A stretch of 37,094 bases of DNA from NCBI GenBank assembly GCA_001767855.1, contig MEMF01000002.1, positions 1 to 37,094 on the forward strand, written 5' to 3'. The first letter of the stretch is position 1. Each line of letters starts with the position of its first letter. The position numbers and the translations under genes are program-made. Positions 26,162 to 36,190 of the stretch are shown here, one piece after another. A model generated the notes under the pieces. The model did no database searches. It saw only the letters and a program-made list of their open reading frames with translations, and was not told the origin of the DNA. Origin of the DNA: Alphaproteobacteria bacterium RIFCSPHIGHO2_01_FULL_41_14 (GTDB lineage Bacteria; Pseudomonadota; Alphaproteobacteria; UBA7879; UBA5542).

Positions 26162-27412
26162 ATGAATTTCTTTAAAAAATATAAGAACATACTCTCAGGT
26201 CTTTCTATTAATGCAATGGAAACTTTCGATTCTGTCCTGTATGGATATTATTCCCCTTTCATGGCGCCTCTTTTTTTCCCTGATGTAGATTCAAAATCAA
26301 GACAACTCAAAGTTCTGTTAATTTTTGCCGCTCTGTTTGTTATGAAGCCGCTAGGCGGCATAATTTTTGGATACATAGGGGACAAATATGGCAGAAAAAC
26401 TTCTTTGATATCAAGTGTTTTGCTTATCTCTATCCCCACACTCTCTATTGGTATTTTACCTGGATATACAATATTGGGACTATGGGCCCCTTTTTTACTG
26501 GTTTTACTCTTATCCATCCAAGGGATGGGCGCTGCCGCAGCCTTTAGTGGTGCCGCCATTTTCCTAAATGAACACGCAAAACCTCATACTAAGTCTCTCT
26601 TCAGCGGATTTTTGTTTTCTGCAGGCTTCCTAGGGGCTGCCCTTTCCAGTCTTCTGGGTATTTTCTTTGTTTCTTATTATCCCACATGGGGATGGCGTTT
26701 TGTCTTTATTCTGGGAGCAATCTTAGGTCTCTGTATTTTAAAACTTAGAAATAATCTTGAAGAAACACCTCAATTTATTGCTTCGCACAAAAAGAAAAAA
26801 CTTTCCTCCTTCCGAATACCAGTGCGAGAAATTTTTAAAAAAAGAAAAAGGAATTTTCTTTGTGGTGTTGGAATCTCAGCTGGGGCCAATATTCCTTTTT
26901 ACATCCTTCTTATTTACATTAACTCTATTCTCTCCACAGATTTTCTCGTCCATGACCATACGATGCTTACTCATAATGTAGTCATTCTGCTCTTTTGGGC
27001 GCTTGTTCTGCCTTTCTTTGGCCATTTGGGGGACAAAATCGGAGAAAAAAATTTAATGGTGGGATCTTCTTTTCTTTTGGTGTTCTTCTCTCTGCCTATT
27101 ATGCAATGGTTCTTATCAGAAAAAACTTTTTTCTCTCTCATGGTAGGACGTATTACTTTAAGCTTTCTGGCGATGGGAGTCGTGGCTCCTTGTTCAGCTT
27201 TTATAGCACGGTTGTTTCCCATCGGCGAACGACAAACAGGAGCTGGATCCAGCTATCTCATAGGAACAGCTTTATTTGGAGGAACCGCTCCTTTTTTGTG
27301 CTTATATTGTTCCAGTGTTTTTAAGACAGATCTATTTCCGGCATTTTATCTCAGCATTTCTGGGGTGATCACTATAGTTTCTGTCCTTTTTGCTCAACCA
27401 ACTGAGGAATAG
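26162..27412 (+). CDS. MFS transporter, metabolite:H+ symporter (ProP-like) type
   Basis: The 416-residue protein has about twelve membrane segments and the major-facilitator loop motif GYIGDKYGRKTSL between segments 2 and 3. A repeat, GHLGDKIGEKNLM, lies between segments 8 and 9. The N-terminal NAMETFDSVLYGYYSPFMAP and overall layout resemble the MHS family that carries proline, betaine or organic acids with protons. The substrate is unknown. The ATG at 26162 has AGGA close by and lies downstream of a candidate promoter, so it is preferred over the TTG at 26114. The gene ends 4 bases from ftsK, tail to tail. Confidence 0.85.
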   Translation: MNFFKKYKNILSGLSINAMETFDSVLYGYYSPFMAPLFFPDVDSKSRQLKVLLIFAALFVMKPLGGIIFGYIGDKYGRKTSLISSVLLISIPTLSIGILPGYTILGLWAPFLLVLLLSIQGMGAAAAFSGAAIFLNEHAKPHTKSLFSGFLFSAGFLGAALSSLLGIFFVSYYPTWGWRFVFILGAILGLCILKLRNNLEETPQFIASHKKKKLSSFRIPVREIFKKRKRNFLCGVGISAGANIPFYILLIYINSILSTDFLVHDHTMLTHNVVILLFWALVLPFFGHLGDKIGEKNLMVGSSFLLVFFSLPIMQWFLSEKTFFSLMVGRITLSFLAMGVVAPCSAFIARLFPIGERQTGAGSSYLIGTALFGGTAPFLCLYCSSVFKTDLFPAFYLSISGVITIVSVLFAQPTEE

Positions 27413-27416
27413 AGAT

Positions 27417-29735
27417 TTATTGATCAAGCAAAACTTCTCTTTTTCCTACATGGTTGGGTTTGCTGATCGCTCCTTCTCCCTCCATTTTTTCGATAATCCG
27501 GGCCGCCCGATTATACCCGATCTGGAGGTGTCTTTGAATAAAACTGGTAGATGCTTTTCTTTCTCTTAAAACGATGGATAGAGCTTGATCATAGAGCTCA
27601 TCCCCCGAACTATCTTCCCCTAAGAAAGTCCCTGACCCAAACCCCTCTTCTTCAATGGATTCTTCGTATACAGGCTCTCCCTGTGTTCTCAAAAATTGAA
27701 CCACTCTTTCTACTTCTTTATCCTCTATGAACGGACCATGAACACGCACAATGCGCCCCCCTGGTTTCATATATAACATATCTCCTTGCCCCAACAGTTG
27801 CTCTGCACCTTGTTCTCCTAAAATGGTGCGACTATCAATTTTAGACGTCACATGGAAACTAATACGGGTAGGAAAGTTTGCTTTAATCGTTCCCGTAATC
27901 ACATCCACCGATGGTCTCTGAGTCGCCATAATCAAATGAATTCCCGCCGCACGTGCCATTTGGGCTAATCGTTGAACGGCGGCTTCAATATCTTTCCCGG
28001 CTACCAACATAAGATCTGCCATTTCATCCACAACCACCACAATAAAGGGGAGTCTCTTCATCTCTATGGCATGCTCTTCAAACATGGGTTTACCCGTTTC
28101 AGCATCAAATCCTGTTTGTATTTTGTGTTTAATTACTTCTCCCTTGGCTTGGGCTTGCTCGATTCTTTCATTGTATCCCTCAATGCTCCGCACCCCTAGT
28201 TTTGACATTACTTGATAACGGCTTTCCATTTCTCGTACTATCCACTTTAGCGCCATGACAGCCTTGTGAGGATCCGTCACCACAGGGGTTAAAAGATGAG
28301 GAATCCCATCGTACACAGAAAGTTCTAACATTTTGGGATCGATCATAATAAACTTACATTCCTCAGGAGAGAGCCGGTAGAGTAAGGACATAATCATGGT
28401 ATTAATAGAGACTGATTTTCCAGAGCCTGTCGTTCCCGCAATTAATAAATGAGGCATGCGACTTAGATCCCCGATGACCGGATCCCCGCTAATATTTTTC
28501 CCCAAAGCTAGCGGTAATTTGAAAGAAGAATTATTAAAGAGATCTTCTTCTAACAATGACCGCATATAGACTTTCTCTTTGGTTGGGTTGGGGATTTCTA
28601 TCCCTAAAGCATTCACTCCCGGCATCACAGAAATACGTGTGGAATGGGAACTAGTAGAACGTGCAATGTCATCTGCCAATCCAACGATGCGTGAAGATTT
28701 CACCCCTGGGGCTGGCTTGAATTCGTAAAGAGTAACCACAGGGCCTGGATAGGCATTCAGTATTTCTCCTTGAACACCGAAATCCTCTAGAATTCTTTTC
28801 AGATGATCCGAGTTTTCTTTTAAAACTTCTTTAGATAGCTCAGTTCCCTTCCGCCCAAAATTTGGATCTTTTTGCAGCAAATCTAAGGATGGAAACTGAT
28901 ATCCCTTTACTGTGCGCGTAGCAGAAAAAGATTTCAGCGGAGCAGTGACCAGTTTTGGTTTCCTTTTTTCAGAAATCATTTCTTCACTTAACTTCTCAAA
29001 GTCCACAGAAATAGCCTCGATCTCGGAAGGGGTCGCTTCTGAATGACTTTTAGTGAGAGAGGTAAAAGAAAGAGAGGGTTGGGTTTCTTTTCGTCTAAAA
29101 AAGAGAATCATTTTTTTGGTTTGTAAAAACACCCATCCCATCGTTCCCAGAAGCATCTTTCCAAAAGAAATCCACATCTCTTTCGAGACTCCCAAAATCA
29201 TCACAAACAGAGTTATTCCCAGAGGAATTAAAATCAAACTTAAAATCCATGCTGGAACACCTATTTTTGATAAGAAGAACATGCATCCTTTGTGAATCGC
29301 TGTTCCAAGCCCTCCTCCACTTTTGATGAAAAACCCAAAATCCATTCCTGCCAATCCACCAGAGCAACAAAAAAGCATGAGCGGTAATCCTGCCAACCGC
29401 CACTTTAAATAAGAAAGTTCGTGGAAAAGTAAAACATGTATCCCCCAGACAAAGCATAAGGAGGCCACTAAATAACTTGATACACCCATGAGTTGTAAGA
29501 AAAAATCAGAAAGGTACGAGCCAAAGCTTCCCATAAAATTATGAGGGGTACCGATTTCTCTGACGGTATTCCAAGAAGCATCTTGGTTATCATATGTCCC
29601 TAGACTTAACAAAGTACACAACCCAAATAGGATCAGAAGAAAGCCTAGAAATTCGTAAGAACGACATTTAAAGAAATTTACAATTTCCTCTGAAAATAAG
29701 TGTCTTTTATTTGAATGTTTATACCCAAGATTCAT
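27417..29735 (-). CDS. ftsK: DNA translocase FtsK
   Basis: FtsK sits at the division septum and pumps DNA so that chromosome ends and dimers are cleared before cell separation. The 772-residue protein has four or five N-terminal membrane segments (to about residue 200) and a short linker. The motor follows, with Walker A IAGTTGSGKSVSIN (near residue 430) and Walker B FIVVVVDEMADLM. The C-terminal winged-helix gamma domain ends with IGYNRAARIIEKMEGEG. It is shorter than the Escherichia coli protein because of the linker, as in many bacteria. The gene is divergent from uvrA. Confidence 0.97.
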   Translation of the reverse strand: MNLGYKHSNKRHLFSEEIVNFFKCRSYEFLGFLLILFGLCTLLSLGTYDNQDASWNTVREIGTPHNFMGSFGSYLSDFFLQLMGVSSYLVASLCFVWGIHVLLFHELSYLKWRLAGLPLMLFCCSGGLAGMDFGFFIKSGGGLGTAIHKGCMFFLSKIGVPAWILSLILIPLGITLFVMILGVSKEMWISFGKMLLGTMGWVFLQTKKMILFFRRKETQPSLSFTSLTKSHSEATPSEIEAISVDFEKLSEEMISEKRKPKLVTAPLKSFSATRTVKGYQFPSLDLLQKDPNFGRKGTELSKEVLKENSDHLKRILEDFGVQGEILNAYPGPVVTLYEFKPAPGVKSSRIVGLADDIARSTSSHSTRISVMPGVNALGIEIPNPTKEKVYMRSLLEEDLFNNSSFKLPLALGKNISGDPVIGDLSRMPHLLIAGTTGSGKSVSINTMIMSLLYRLSPEECKFIMIDPKMLELSVYDGIPHLLTPVVTDPHKAVMALKWIVREMESRYQVMSKLGVRSIEGYNERIEQAQAKGEVIKHKIQTGFDAETGKPMFEEHAIEMKRLPFIVVVVDEMADLMLVAGKDIEAAVQRLAQMARAAGIHLIMATQRPSVDVITGTIKANFPTRISFHVTSKIDSRTILGEQGAEQLLGQGDMLYMKPGGRIVRVHGPFIEDKEVERVVQFLRTQGEPVYEESIEEEGFGSGTFLGEDSSGDELYDQALSIVLRERKASTSFIQRHLQIGYNRAARIIEKMEGEGAISKPNHVGKREVLLDQ

Positions 29736-29858
29736 AATTTATTCTTTCACCCAACCCTTACTATACCGCAACATTATGGAACAAAAAACTTTTATATACT
29801 TTAATCCTCTGAATATTTCACCGTTGACGAATGTCTCAAAATCTACGACAGTTCTTCC

Positions 29859-32690
29859 ATGTCATCTCAATTTATCTCTATTCGAGGGGCCCGGGAACAT
29901 AATCTAAAGAATATCTCGGTGGATTTGCCTCGTAACCAACTGATCGTTATCACAGGTGTGAGTGGATCAGGGAAATCTTCTTTGGCTTTTGACACCATTT
30001 ATGCCGAAGGACAAAGACGATATGTGGAAAGTCTTTCAGCTTACGCCCGCCAGTTTTTAGAGCTGACTCAAAAACCAGAAGTGGATTCTATTGAGGGGCT
30101 ATCCCCTGCTATTTCAATTGAACAAAAAACCACCTCTAAAAATCCGCGCTCTACCGTTGGTACCATTACAGAAATTTATGATTACTTGCGATTGCTATTT
30201 GCAAGAATTGGGATTCCTTATTCTCCTACCACTGGGAAGCCCATTCAAAGCCAGACGGTTTCAGAAATGGTTGACCGTTTGCTCACCCTCCCAGAAGGCA
30301 CCCGTCTTTCCCTTATGGCTCCCTTTATTCGAGGCAGAAAGGGGGAGTATAAAAAAGAAATTAACGAGTTGAAGAAAAAAGGCTTCCAGCGTCTAAAAGT
30401 CAACGGAGAATTTTGTGAGATAGGTGACATTCCTGCCTTAGATAAAAATGTCAAACATACTATTTCCGTTGTTGTGGATCGGGTGGTCATTAAGTCAGGA
30501 ATAGAAAAACGCCTGGCCGATGCCTTGGAAACCATCCTAAAGCTCAGTGATGGCCTAGCTGTTGCTGAAAATGTGGACACCCAAGAAGAAACTCTTTTTT
30601 CAGAAAAGTTTTGCTGCCCAGAATCTGGTTTTACCCTAGAAGAAATAGAACCCCGTCTCTTTTCTTTCAATAGTCCCTTTGGGGCCTGCCCGTCGTGCGA
30701 TGGGCTGGGAGTCCGTCTGGTTTTTGATGAAAGCTTGGTGGTACCCAACCCTCACTTAAGTTTAAGAGAGGGCGCCATTGAACCCTGGTTTGGCCCCTTT
30801 GAAGAATATTATTTTCGAGTTCTAGAGTCTGTGGCTAAGCATTATCACGTGTCCATTTTAACACCCTTTGAAAAAATTCCTCGGGCTATTCAGGAAATTG
30901 TTCTTTATGGATCGGGTAAAGAAAAAATTTCCATTCATCATGATTATGGAAAAGATGTTCAACTACAAAAGCCTTTTGAAGGCGTCATTCCCAATCTTGA
31001 ACGTCGCTGGAAATCAACAGAGAGTGAACGAACGCGTGAGGAGCTCTCAAAATATCAAAGCAGTGTGTGTTGTGAAATCTGCTCTTCTTATCGCCTAAAG
31101 CCAGAAGCGTTGTGTGTGAAGATTCAAAATCATCATATTGGACAGATCACTGATTTTTCCATCGAAGACGCTGTCAAATGGTTCGATGATTTAGGCTCTC
31201 TCCTGACAGAAAAAGAAAAAACAATTGCCACCCGTATTCTGAAAGAAATCAGGGATCGGTTGAATTTTTTGAAAAGTGTGGGGTTGGAATACCTCACTCT
31301 CTCCCGTACATCTGGCACCTTATCGGGGGGAGAGTCTCAACGCATTCGATTGGCCTCTCAGATTGGATCAGGGCTCACCGGTGTTTTATATGTATTGGAT
31401 GAGCCCTCCATTGGCCTTCACCAACGCGATAACGATCGTCTTTTAGGAACGCTCAAACATTTACGCGATCTCGGGAATACGGTCATTGTTGTGGAGCATG
31501 ATGAAGATGCGATTTGGGCAGCTGATTATGTTTTGGATATGGGCCCTCACGCCGGAAAACACGGGGGAGAGATTGTGGCCCAAGGAACTCCTCAAGAAGT
31601 CGCCGACAATCCAAAGAGCCTGACCGGTGCCTATCTCAAGGGAAAAAAGAAAATTGATATTCCCCTAAAGCGACGACCAGGGTTTGATGGCAAATTTATT
31701 CGCTTAGAAGGCGCGTCAGCCAACAACTTGAAGAATGTGACCGTCGATTTTCCGTTGGGAAAATTAACTTGTGTCACTGGTGTTTCTGGAGGGGGAAAAT
31801 CTACTCTTGTGAACGAAACTCTCTATAAAGCCCTAAACCGTATTTTAAATAAAACGCGGGAAAAAGGGGGCACTTATACAACCCTTCATGGTGTTGCCCA
31901 TATTGATAAGGTTATCAACATTGATCAATCTCCCATTGGACGCACGCCTCGCTCTAATCCTGCCACCTATACAGGTATTTTCACCCCCATGAGAGAGTGG
32001 TTTGCAAAGCTTCCTGAAGCGAAAGCCAGCGGATACACCGTGGGTCGCTTCTCTTTTAATGTAAGGGGGGGACGTTGCGAAGCCTGCCAAGGCGATGGTG
32101 TCATCAAAATCGAGATGCACTTCTTGCCCGATGTCTTTGTCACCTGTGACCAATGCAAAGGGAAACGGTACAATCGGGAAACACTCGAAATCAAATATAA
32201 AGATAAATCCATCGCAGATGTGTTGGATATGACCGTGGATGATGGGCTTAAGTTTTTCGAAGCTGTTCCCAGCATCCGGGATAAACTTGAAACTTTGCAG
32301 CGCGTGGGTCTTGGGTACATAGAAATTGGTCAGCGAGCCACCACCTTATCCGGAGGAGAAGCCCAGCGCATCAAGCTATCCAAAGAGCTTTCCAAGCGCG
32401 CCACCGGGCGCACCCTATACATTTTGGATGAACCTACCACTGGTCTCCATTTCGAGGATATTCGAAAATTACTGGAAGTCCTCCATGAGTTGGTGGATCA
32501 AGGCAATTCCATGATTGTTATTGAGCATAATTTAGACGTGATCAAAACCGCTGATTGGATTATTGACCTGGGCCCTGAAGGGGGTGACAAAGGTGGCGAA
32601 ATTATCGCTGAAGGCACCCCAGAAGACATTGTGAAAACATCCCAAGGGTATACGGCAAAGTTTTTGAAACCTTATTTGGATAAAAGATAG
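29859..32690 (+). CDS. uvrA: Excinuclease ABC subunit A
   Basis: UvrA finds bulky DNA damage and loads UvrB in nucleotide excision repair. The 943-residue protein has two ABC ATPase halves. The first has Walker [13 protein letters not shown] (near residue 31) with [12 protein letters not shown]; the second has [12 protein letters not shown] with [12 protein letters not shown]. Zinc-binding Cys pairs occur at [17 protein letters not shown], and CEACQGDG with CDQCKGKR. The full length is normal. It reads away from ftsK across 123 bases, where I see no convincing LexA box. The ribosome site is weak. Confidence 0.98.
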   Translation: MSSQFISIRGAREHNLKNISVDLPRNQLIVITGVSGSGKSSLAFDTIYAEGQRRYVESLSAYARQFLELTQKPEVDSIEGLSPAISIEQKTTSKNPRSTVGTITEIYDYLRLLFARIGIPYSPTTGKPIQSQTVSEMVDRLLTLPEGTRLSLMAPFIRGRKGEYKKEINELKKKGFQRLKVNGEFCEIGDIPALDKNVKHTISVVVDRVVIKSGIEKRLADALETILKLSDGLAVAENVDTQEETLFSEKFCCPESGFTLEEIEPRLFSFNSPFGACPSCDGLGVRLVFDESLVVPNPHLSLREGAIEPWFGPFEEYYFRVLESVAKHYHVSILTPFEKIPRAIQEIVLYGSGKEKISIHHDYGKDVQLQKPFEGVIPNLERRWKSTESERTREELSKYQSSVCCEICSSYRLKPEALCVKIQNHHIGQITDFSIEDAVKWFDDLGSLLTEKEKTIATRILKEIRDRLNFLKSVGLEYLTLSRTSGTLSGGESQRIRLASQIGSGLTGVLYVLDEPSIGLHQRDNDRLLGTLKHLRDLGNTVIVVEHDEDAIWAADYVLDMGPHAGKHGGEIVAQGTPQEVADNPKSLTGAYLKGKKKIDIPLKRRPGFDGKFIRLEGASANNLKNVTVDFPLGKLTCVTGVSGGGKSTLVNETLYKALNRILNKTREKGGTYTTLHGVAHIDKVINIDQSPIGRTPRSNPATYTGIFTPMREWFAKLPEAKASGYTVGRFSFNVRGGRCEACQGDGVIKIEMHFLPDVFVTCDQCKGKRYNRETLEIKYKDKSIADVLDMTVDDGLKFFEAVPSIRDKLETLQRVGLGYIEIGQRATTLSGGEAQRIKLSKELSKRATGRTLYILDEPTTGLHFEDIRKLLEVLHELVDQGNSMIVIEHNLDVIKTADWIIDLGPEGGDKGGEIIAEGTPEDIVKTSQGYTAKFLKPYLDKR

Positions 32691-32704
32691 AAAGAAAATA
32701 CAAA

Positions 32705-33445
32705 ATGGATCAATCCAAAACCATATTGATTGCTGGTGCCACCAGTATGATTGGGCAAGCCTGTGCCAAATCGATGGAAAACCAAAAATTGATTCTTATG
32801 GGTCAAACTCCAGAGAAGTTGAAGATTTTAAGCACAAAGCTAAAAGTCACTCCAGATGTTTATGTAGCAGACATATGCTCCGAACAATCTATTAAAACAA
32901 CTGTAACCAAAATTCTAGATGCACATCAACATATAGATGCGGTCATCTATAATGTTGGAATTTATCCTTGGCACCCAATCGAATCTCTCTCCTTTGAGGA
33001 GTGGCAAAAAACCATGGACACCAATCTTACGGGCGCCTTTTTACTTACTAAATATTGCATCCCCTCTATGAAAAAAAGAGGATTTGGAAAGTTCGTTTTC
33101 ATTTCATCTATTGCGGGAGAGTCAATAGGACTTCCGAACATGTCGGCGTATGCCACCTCTAAATCGGGATTGAATGGGTTTATGCGGACAGCGGCTCTTG
33201 AGCTTGCCCCTTTTAACATCAACGTTAACAGCATCAGCCCCGGTAAGATTTATGATCCTTCTGCGCTCAGCCAAGAAGAGATGGAAACGAAAACATCCTC
33301 CATCCCCTTTAAGCGCTTTGTGGAACCCACAGATATTGCCCATATGGCCGAGTTTCTTATTTCAGAAAGATCTAAAAATATCACGGGTCAAAATTTTGCT
33401 ATTGATGGGGGACAGTCAATTCTGGGAGATAAAGTTTCAAGCTAG
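32705..33445 (+). CDS. SDR family oxidoreductase
   Basis: The 246-residue short-chain dehydrogenase/reductase has the NAD(P)-binding motif GATSMIGQA near the N-terminus, slightly different from the usual TGxxxGIG. NVG corresponds to the NAG strand, the catalytic Ser lies in FISSIAGES, and the catalytic Tyr-Lys is YATSK. It resembles FabG-like reductases, but the substrate cannot be told. It lies 14 bases after uvrA, and its last 9 bases overlap the convergent metallopeptidase gene. Confidence 0.9.
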   Translation: MDQSKTILIAGATSMIGQACAKSMENQKLILMGQTPEKLKILSTKLKVTPDVYVADICSEQSIKTTVTKILDAHQHIDAVIYNVGIYPWHPIESLSFEEWQKTMDTNLTGAFLLTKYCIPSMKKRGFGKFVFISSIAGESIGLPNMSAYATSKSGLNGFMRTAALELAPFNINVNSISPGKIYDPSALSQEEMETKTSSIPFKRFVEPTDIAHMAEFLISERSKNITGQNFAIDGGQSILGDKVSS

Positions 33446-34333
33446 ATTATCTGGACAAGATACAGAGACTTTGTTCACGAAAGAAAGGCACTTTAATTTT
33501 CCTCCTTCTCTCTTGAGCCAAGCCCGATGTTTTTTATACGAGGGATCTAACTGCGCCACCAAAGACCAGAAACGTGCACTATGGTTCATTTCTTTTAGGT
33601 GAGCCACTTCATGCGCACACACATACTGGGCCACTTCTAAAGGCGCCAAACCCAATCGCCAAGAATAAGACAATGTCCCCGAGGCAGAACAACTCCCCCA
33701 TCTCGATCGCCCATCTCGAATGGAAACGCGACTAAACGTGGCTCCCAGCTGCTCAGCATACTGCGCTGACCAACTCTTAAATCGTTCTTGCGCCTCCTTT
33801 TTAAGAATAGGTTCGATGGCCTTGTTCACATCAGAAACCCCTTGGCCAATGACAAGTTCACGCCCTTGTTTCCAGACTCCTTTTTTGCGCAGAGGATCAA
33901 ATTTGAGCGTCCATGACTCTCCTAAAAAAGAGAAAGTATCTCCCACCTCCACAACCTGGTCTTCAGGTGTTTTTTTTAAGGTGCTTTGAATCCAGACTTG
34001 ATGGGTGATCAAGAAAGAGTCGATTTCCCTCTGCTGTATAAAAGGAGGGTGACTTAGAAGAAATATTTTTTGTTCCGTTGACCAGCTGAGACGAAATCGG
34101 CTGGTACGAGCGCTTTCCCGCGCATGAATTAAAACTGTCTCTCCAGAATCTAAAACAAAGGACCAAACCTTGGCAGCCGCTTTCGTGCGTATCTTTTCTT
34201 TTTTTAAAAAATTAAAAAATGAAATGATAGCCCCCTTTTTAGGTTCTGTGAGGGAAACTAGCGGATCCAAATAGAGATCTTCCAATAAGTTTTTCATTGC
34301 AAGGCAATCCGTAGGATTGACGAAATAATCCAT
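33437..34333 (-). CDS. YgjP-like M48-type metallopeptidase with N-terminal extension
   Basis: The conserved part (about residues 60-290) matches the YgjP/DUF45 family: zinc motif HEVAH (241-245), third ligand candidate His251, and the signature SIRDGRSRWGSCSASGTLSYSWRL. The cellular role of this family is poorly known. The first 55 or so residues, including MKNLLEDLYLDPLVSLTEPK, are not usual for the family. Codons 32-42 coincide with one copy of the 34-bp direct repeat. The ATG at 34333 has only AAAAAAG upstream, and ATG 34297 is an alternative. The gene overlaps the SDR gene tail to tail. Confidence 0.85.
   Translation of the reverse strand: MDYFVNPTDCLAMKNLLEDLYLDPLVSLTEPKKGAIISFFNFLKKEKIRTKAAAKVWSFVLDSGETVLIHARESARTSRFRLSWSTEQKIFLLSHPPFIQQREIDSFLITHQVWIQSTLKKTPEDQVVEVGDTFSFLGESWTLKFDPLRKKGVWKQGRELVIGQGVSDVNKAIEPILKKEAQERFKSWSAQYAEQLGATFSRVSIRDGRSRWGSCSASGTLSYSWRLGLAPLEVAQYVCAHEVAHLKEMNHSARFWSLVAQLDPSYKKHRAWLKREGGKLKCLSFVNKVSVSCPDNLA
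34208..34241. repeat. 34-bp direct repeat, copy 1
   Basis: These 34 bases are identical to 35602-35635 in the same orientation. This copy lies inside the N-terminal extension of the YgjP-like gene and encodes KKGAIISFFNF in that frame. Confidence 0.97.
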
Positions 34334-34422
34334 CTTTTTTATAAATACCTGAGTTCATACAAACTCTTCCAATCTCCTGCTCCACACCCTTCTCCAATTC
34401 TTATACTCTAGCTTCCTTAAAG

Positions 34423-35508
34423 TCAGCTGTCAGCCCTAAAGTGATAATGGGACCTAAACATTATATCAAGAAAGTTCTTTGCCATTACCTGGGCATCTTC
34501 AGAACTTTTTCCAAAATTAGATTGATAATATTGCGCTAACGCTAGTTGAGATTTGAGATATTGTTGTAAAATATCTTCGTATATTTTTTTGTTAAATTTT
34601 GATTTACATGCCCACTTTTTCAGTCCTTTATCCACTTGCTCACGAGAATTCACACTCCCTTTGAGAGTCCAAGGCCGCATCGCTAGATTAGCGAGGGTAT
34701 ATTTTATCTCTGGTATCAACCACCTGGTTGTTGGCTGTAAAGTACCTTCTTCACGTCCATTTCCGATGGTTTTGTTAAGAAGCATATCAAGTCGACCCAC
34801 CTCTTGAGGAAGAAGACTCAGAACCTTTTTATCTTCTGGACGAAAATGAATACGGCAGCATTGCTTTATACTGCCTTCTTCAATAGAAAAAACTTTCCAA
34901 TCTGCCAGAGAATCATAGATACAGCCCAGATCTATAATCCATAAACATTTTGTGTAATTATTTTCAAAAATTAAAGGGGGACGCCATCCTCCCATAATAA
35001 ATTGAATGTTTTCAGATTTATATTGAGTACGGTCCACAAGTTTTTCTAAAAACTCTTTAACAGAAACTTTTTCATTAAGGGCAAAAAGATTATATTGAAA
35101 TCCTCTCCAACCATAACTGTCTTCTTCTAGTACAAGACGCAATCCATGATTTGTTTTGCGTTGCCAATAGATGTGTCCAGATTCATAAACTTTAGGAATT
35201 TTTTCAAAAATATCTTTATTTTCCCTAAGAGCATGCCCTCCTGAAATGTCTAGTTCCAAAGTTTCAAGGACTAATTTACTATCAATATCTTTGGGAATAA
35301 CGGGAGGCTCATAAATATAAAACGAATCTGATTTAAAAACAGAAATTGCTATTTTGAAGGCTTCTATACATTGGCAATTATCAACTTCTTTTGAAAGTTT
35401 TGGCCAAACATCCATTGCCATTGAAGTACATGTATATCCATACAAAAACAACTGCATGAATAGGGCAAAAACTAATCTTTTTTTTATTAAATTTAAACCA
35501 GACGCCAT
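34423..35508 (-). CDS. Secreted protein of unknown function
   Basis: The 361-residue protein is unrecognised. Residues 1-32 form a basic start plus hydrophobic core (LVFALFMQLFLYGYTC) typical of a signal peptide, with cleavage near SMA-MD. The mature part has scattered Cys (CQC near the start, CLWIIDLGC, QCC, and one later), aromatic-rich stretches such as MGGWRPPLIFENN, and a helical C-terminal region with ILQQYLKSQLALAQYYQ. There are no membrane segments after the signal. It has its own likely promoter and a weak ribosome site. The gene is bracketed by 34-bp direct repeats between grpE and the YgjP-like gene, which suggests an acquired unit. The product could be an exported effector or envelope protein; nothing shows which. 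Confidence 0.8.
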   Translation of the reverse strand: MASGLNLIKKRLVFALFMQLFLYGYTCTSMAMDVWPKLSKEVDNCQCIEAFKIAISVFKSDSFYIYEPPVIPKDIDSKLVLETLELDISGGHALRENKDIFEKIPKVYESGHIYWQRKTNHGLRLVLEEDSYGWRGFQYNLFALNEKVSVKEFLEKLVDRTQYKSENIQFIMGGWRPPLIFENNYTKCLWIIDLGCIYDSLADWKVFSIEEGSIKQCCRIHFRPEDKKVLSLLPQEVGRLDMLLNKTIGNGREEGTLQPTTRWLIPEIKYTLANLAMRPWTLKGSVNSREQVDKGLKKWACKSKFNKKIYEDILQQYLKSQLALAQYYQSNFGKSSEDAQVMAKNFLDIMFRSHYHFRADS

Positions 35509-35547
35509 GGAAGAAACACTCTATCTTCTATTCTGAAAATTCTGCAT

Positions 35548-35576
35548 ATTTTACAGAGAAGTTCTTTTCGTGTAAA
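35548..35576 (-). promoter_or_regulatory. Promoter of the secreted orphan gene
   Basis: On the minus strand TTTACA (35571-35576), 17 bases, TAAAAT (35548-35553); each box matches five of six consensus bases. Transcription would start about 33 bases before the ATG at 35508. Confidence 0.6.
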
Positions 35577-35601
35577 CTCTTCTGACTTCGCCGTCAATCC
35601 C

Positions 35602-35635
35602 AAAATTAAAAAATGAAATGATAGCCCCCTTTTTA
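35602..35635. repeat. 34-bp direct repeat, copy 2
   Basis: These bases are identical to 34208-34241. This copy begins at the grpE stop codon (35633-35635) and extends into the sequence after grpE. The two copies are 1394 bp apart. Confidence 0.97.
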
Positions 35636-36172
35636 TTCTTTCTTTTTTGAGACGGTGACCATGGCTGGGCGAAGAAGTCGATCCCCAATTACATATCCAA
35701 CCTGAAGAACATCAACCACGTGACCAGGCTCATACGCATCGGTCGGGACTTCCACCACCGCTTGATGGAAATTAGGGTCAAATTTTTCCCCTTTTGGATT
35801 GAGTTTTTTCACTTCATGCTTTGCAAAAGCTTTAGAGGCTTCATTCTGGGTGAGACCGATTCCCTCACAAAGATTCTTTAAAAGATCGCTTTGTTTTTCT
35901 GCCTCTGGGACACTCTCTAACGCTCGGTCCAACGTATCCAAAACGATGAGAAAATCTTTGCAGAAACCAGAAATGGCATATTTCCGAACATCGTCCTTTT
36001 CCCGTTCCGCCCGTTTGCGTGTGTTCTCTAACTCCGCCATCGTGCGCAAAAGTTGATCCTTCAGACGGATGACTTCCTCTGCAGTGTCTGTCGATTCTGC
36101 CGATATTTCTTCTGTCACTTCTTCTGCTTCTTGGTTCATATTTTTCTCAGAAGATTTGTTCTCATTTTCCAT
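35633..36172 (-). CDS. grpE: Nucleotide exchange factor GrpE
   Basis: GrpE releases ADP from DnaK and acts in the same cycle as the dnaK and dnaJ genes at the left of this window. The 179-residue protein has an acidic N-terminus and a long helix containing QLLRTMAELENTRKRAEREK. The C-terminal beta domain has FDPNFHQAVVEVP and GYVIGDRLLRPAMVTVSK. The length is normal. AAGGAG lies 8 bases before the ATG. It follows hrcA by 18 bases, the common hrcA-grpE pair. The stop codon is the edge of the 34-bp repeat. Confidence 0.97.
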   Translation of the reverse strand: MENENKSSEKNMNQEAEEVTEEISAESTDTAEEVIRLKDQLLRTMAELENTRKRAEREKDDVRKYAISGFCKDFLIVLDTLDRALESVPEAEKQSDLLKNLCEGIGLTQNEASKAFAKHEVKKLNPKGEKFDPNFHQAVVEVPTDAYEPGHVVDVLQVGYVIGDRLLRPAMVTVSKKKE

Positions 36173-36190
36173 CTAAAATTCTCCTTGACC

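Noticed and set aside
29736..29858. SOS (LexA) box before uvrA
   Set aside because: Only one GTTC half-site is visible near the start codon, with no second half at the 7-base spacing used in alphaproteobacteria.
34317..35600. 9-bp inverted GGATTGACG / CGTCAATCC as terminal repeats of a transposon
   Set aside because: The match does not extend, there is no transposase, and 9 bp can arise by chance; the 34-bp direct repeat is the stronger signal.
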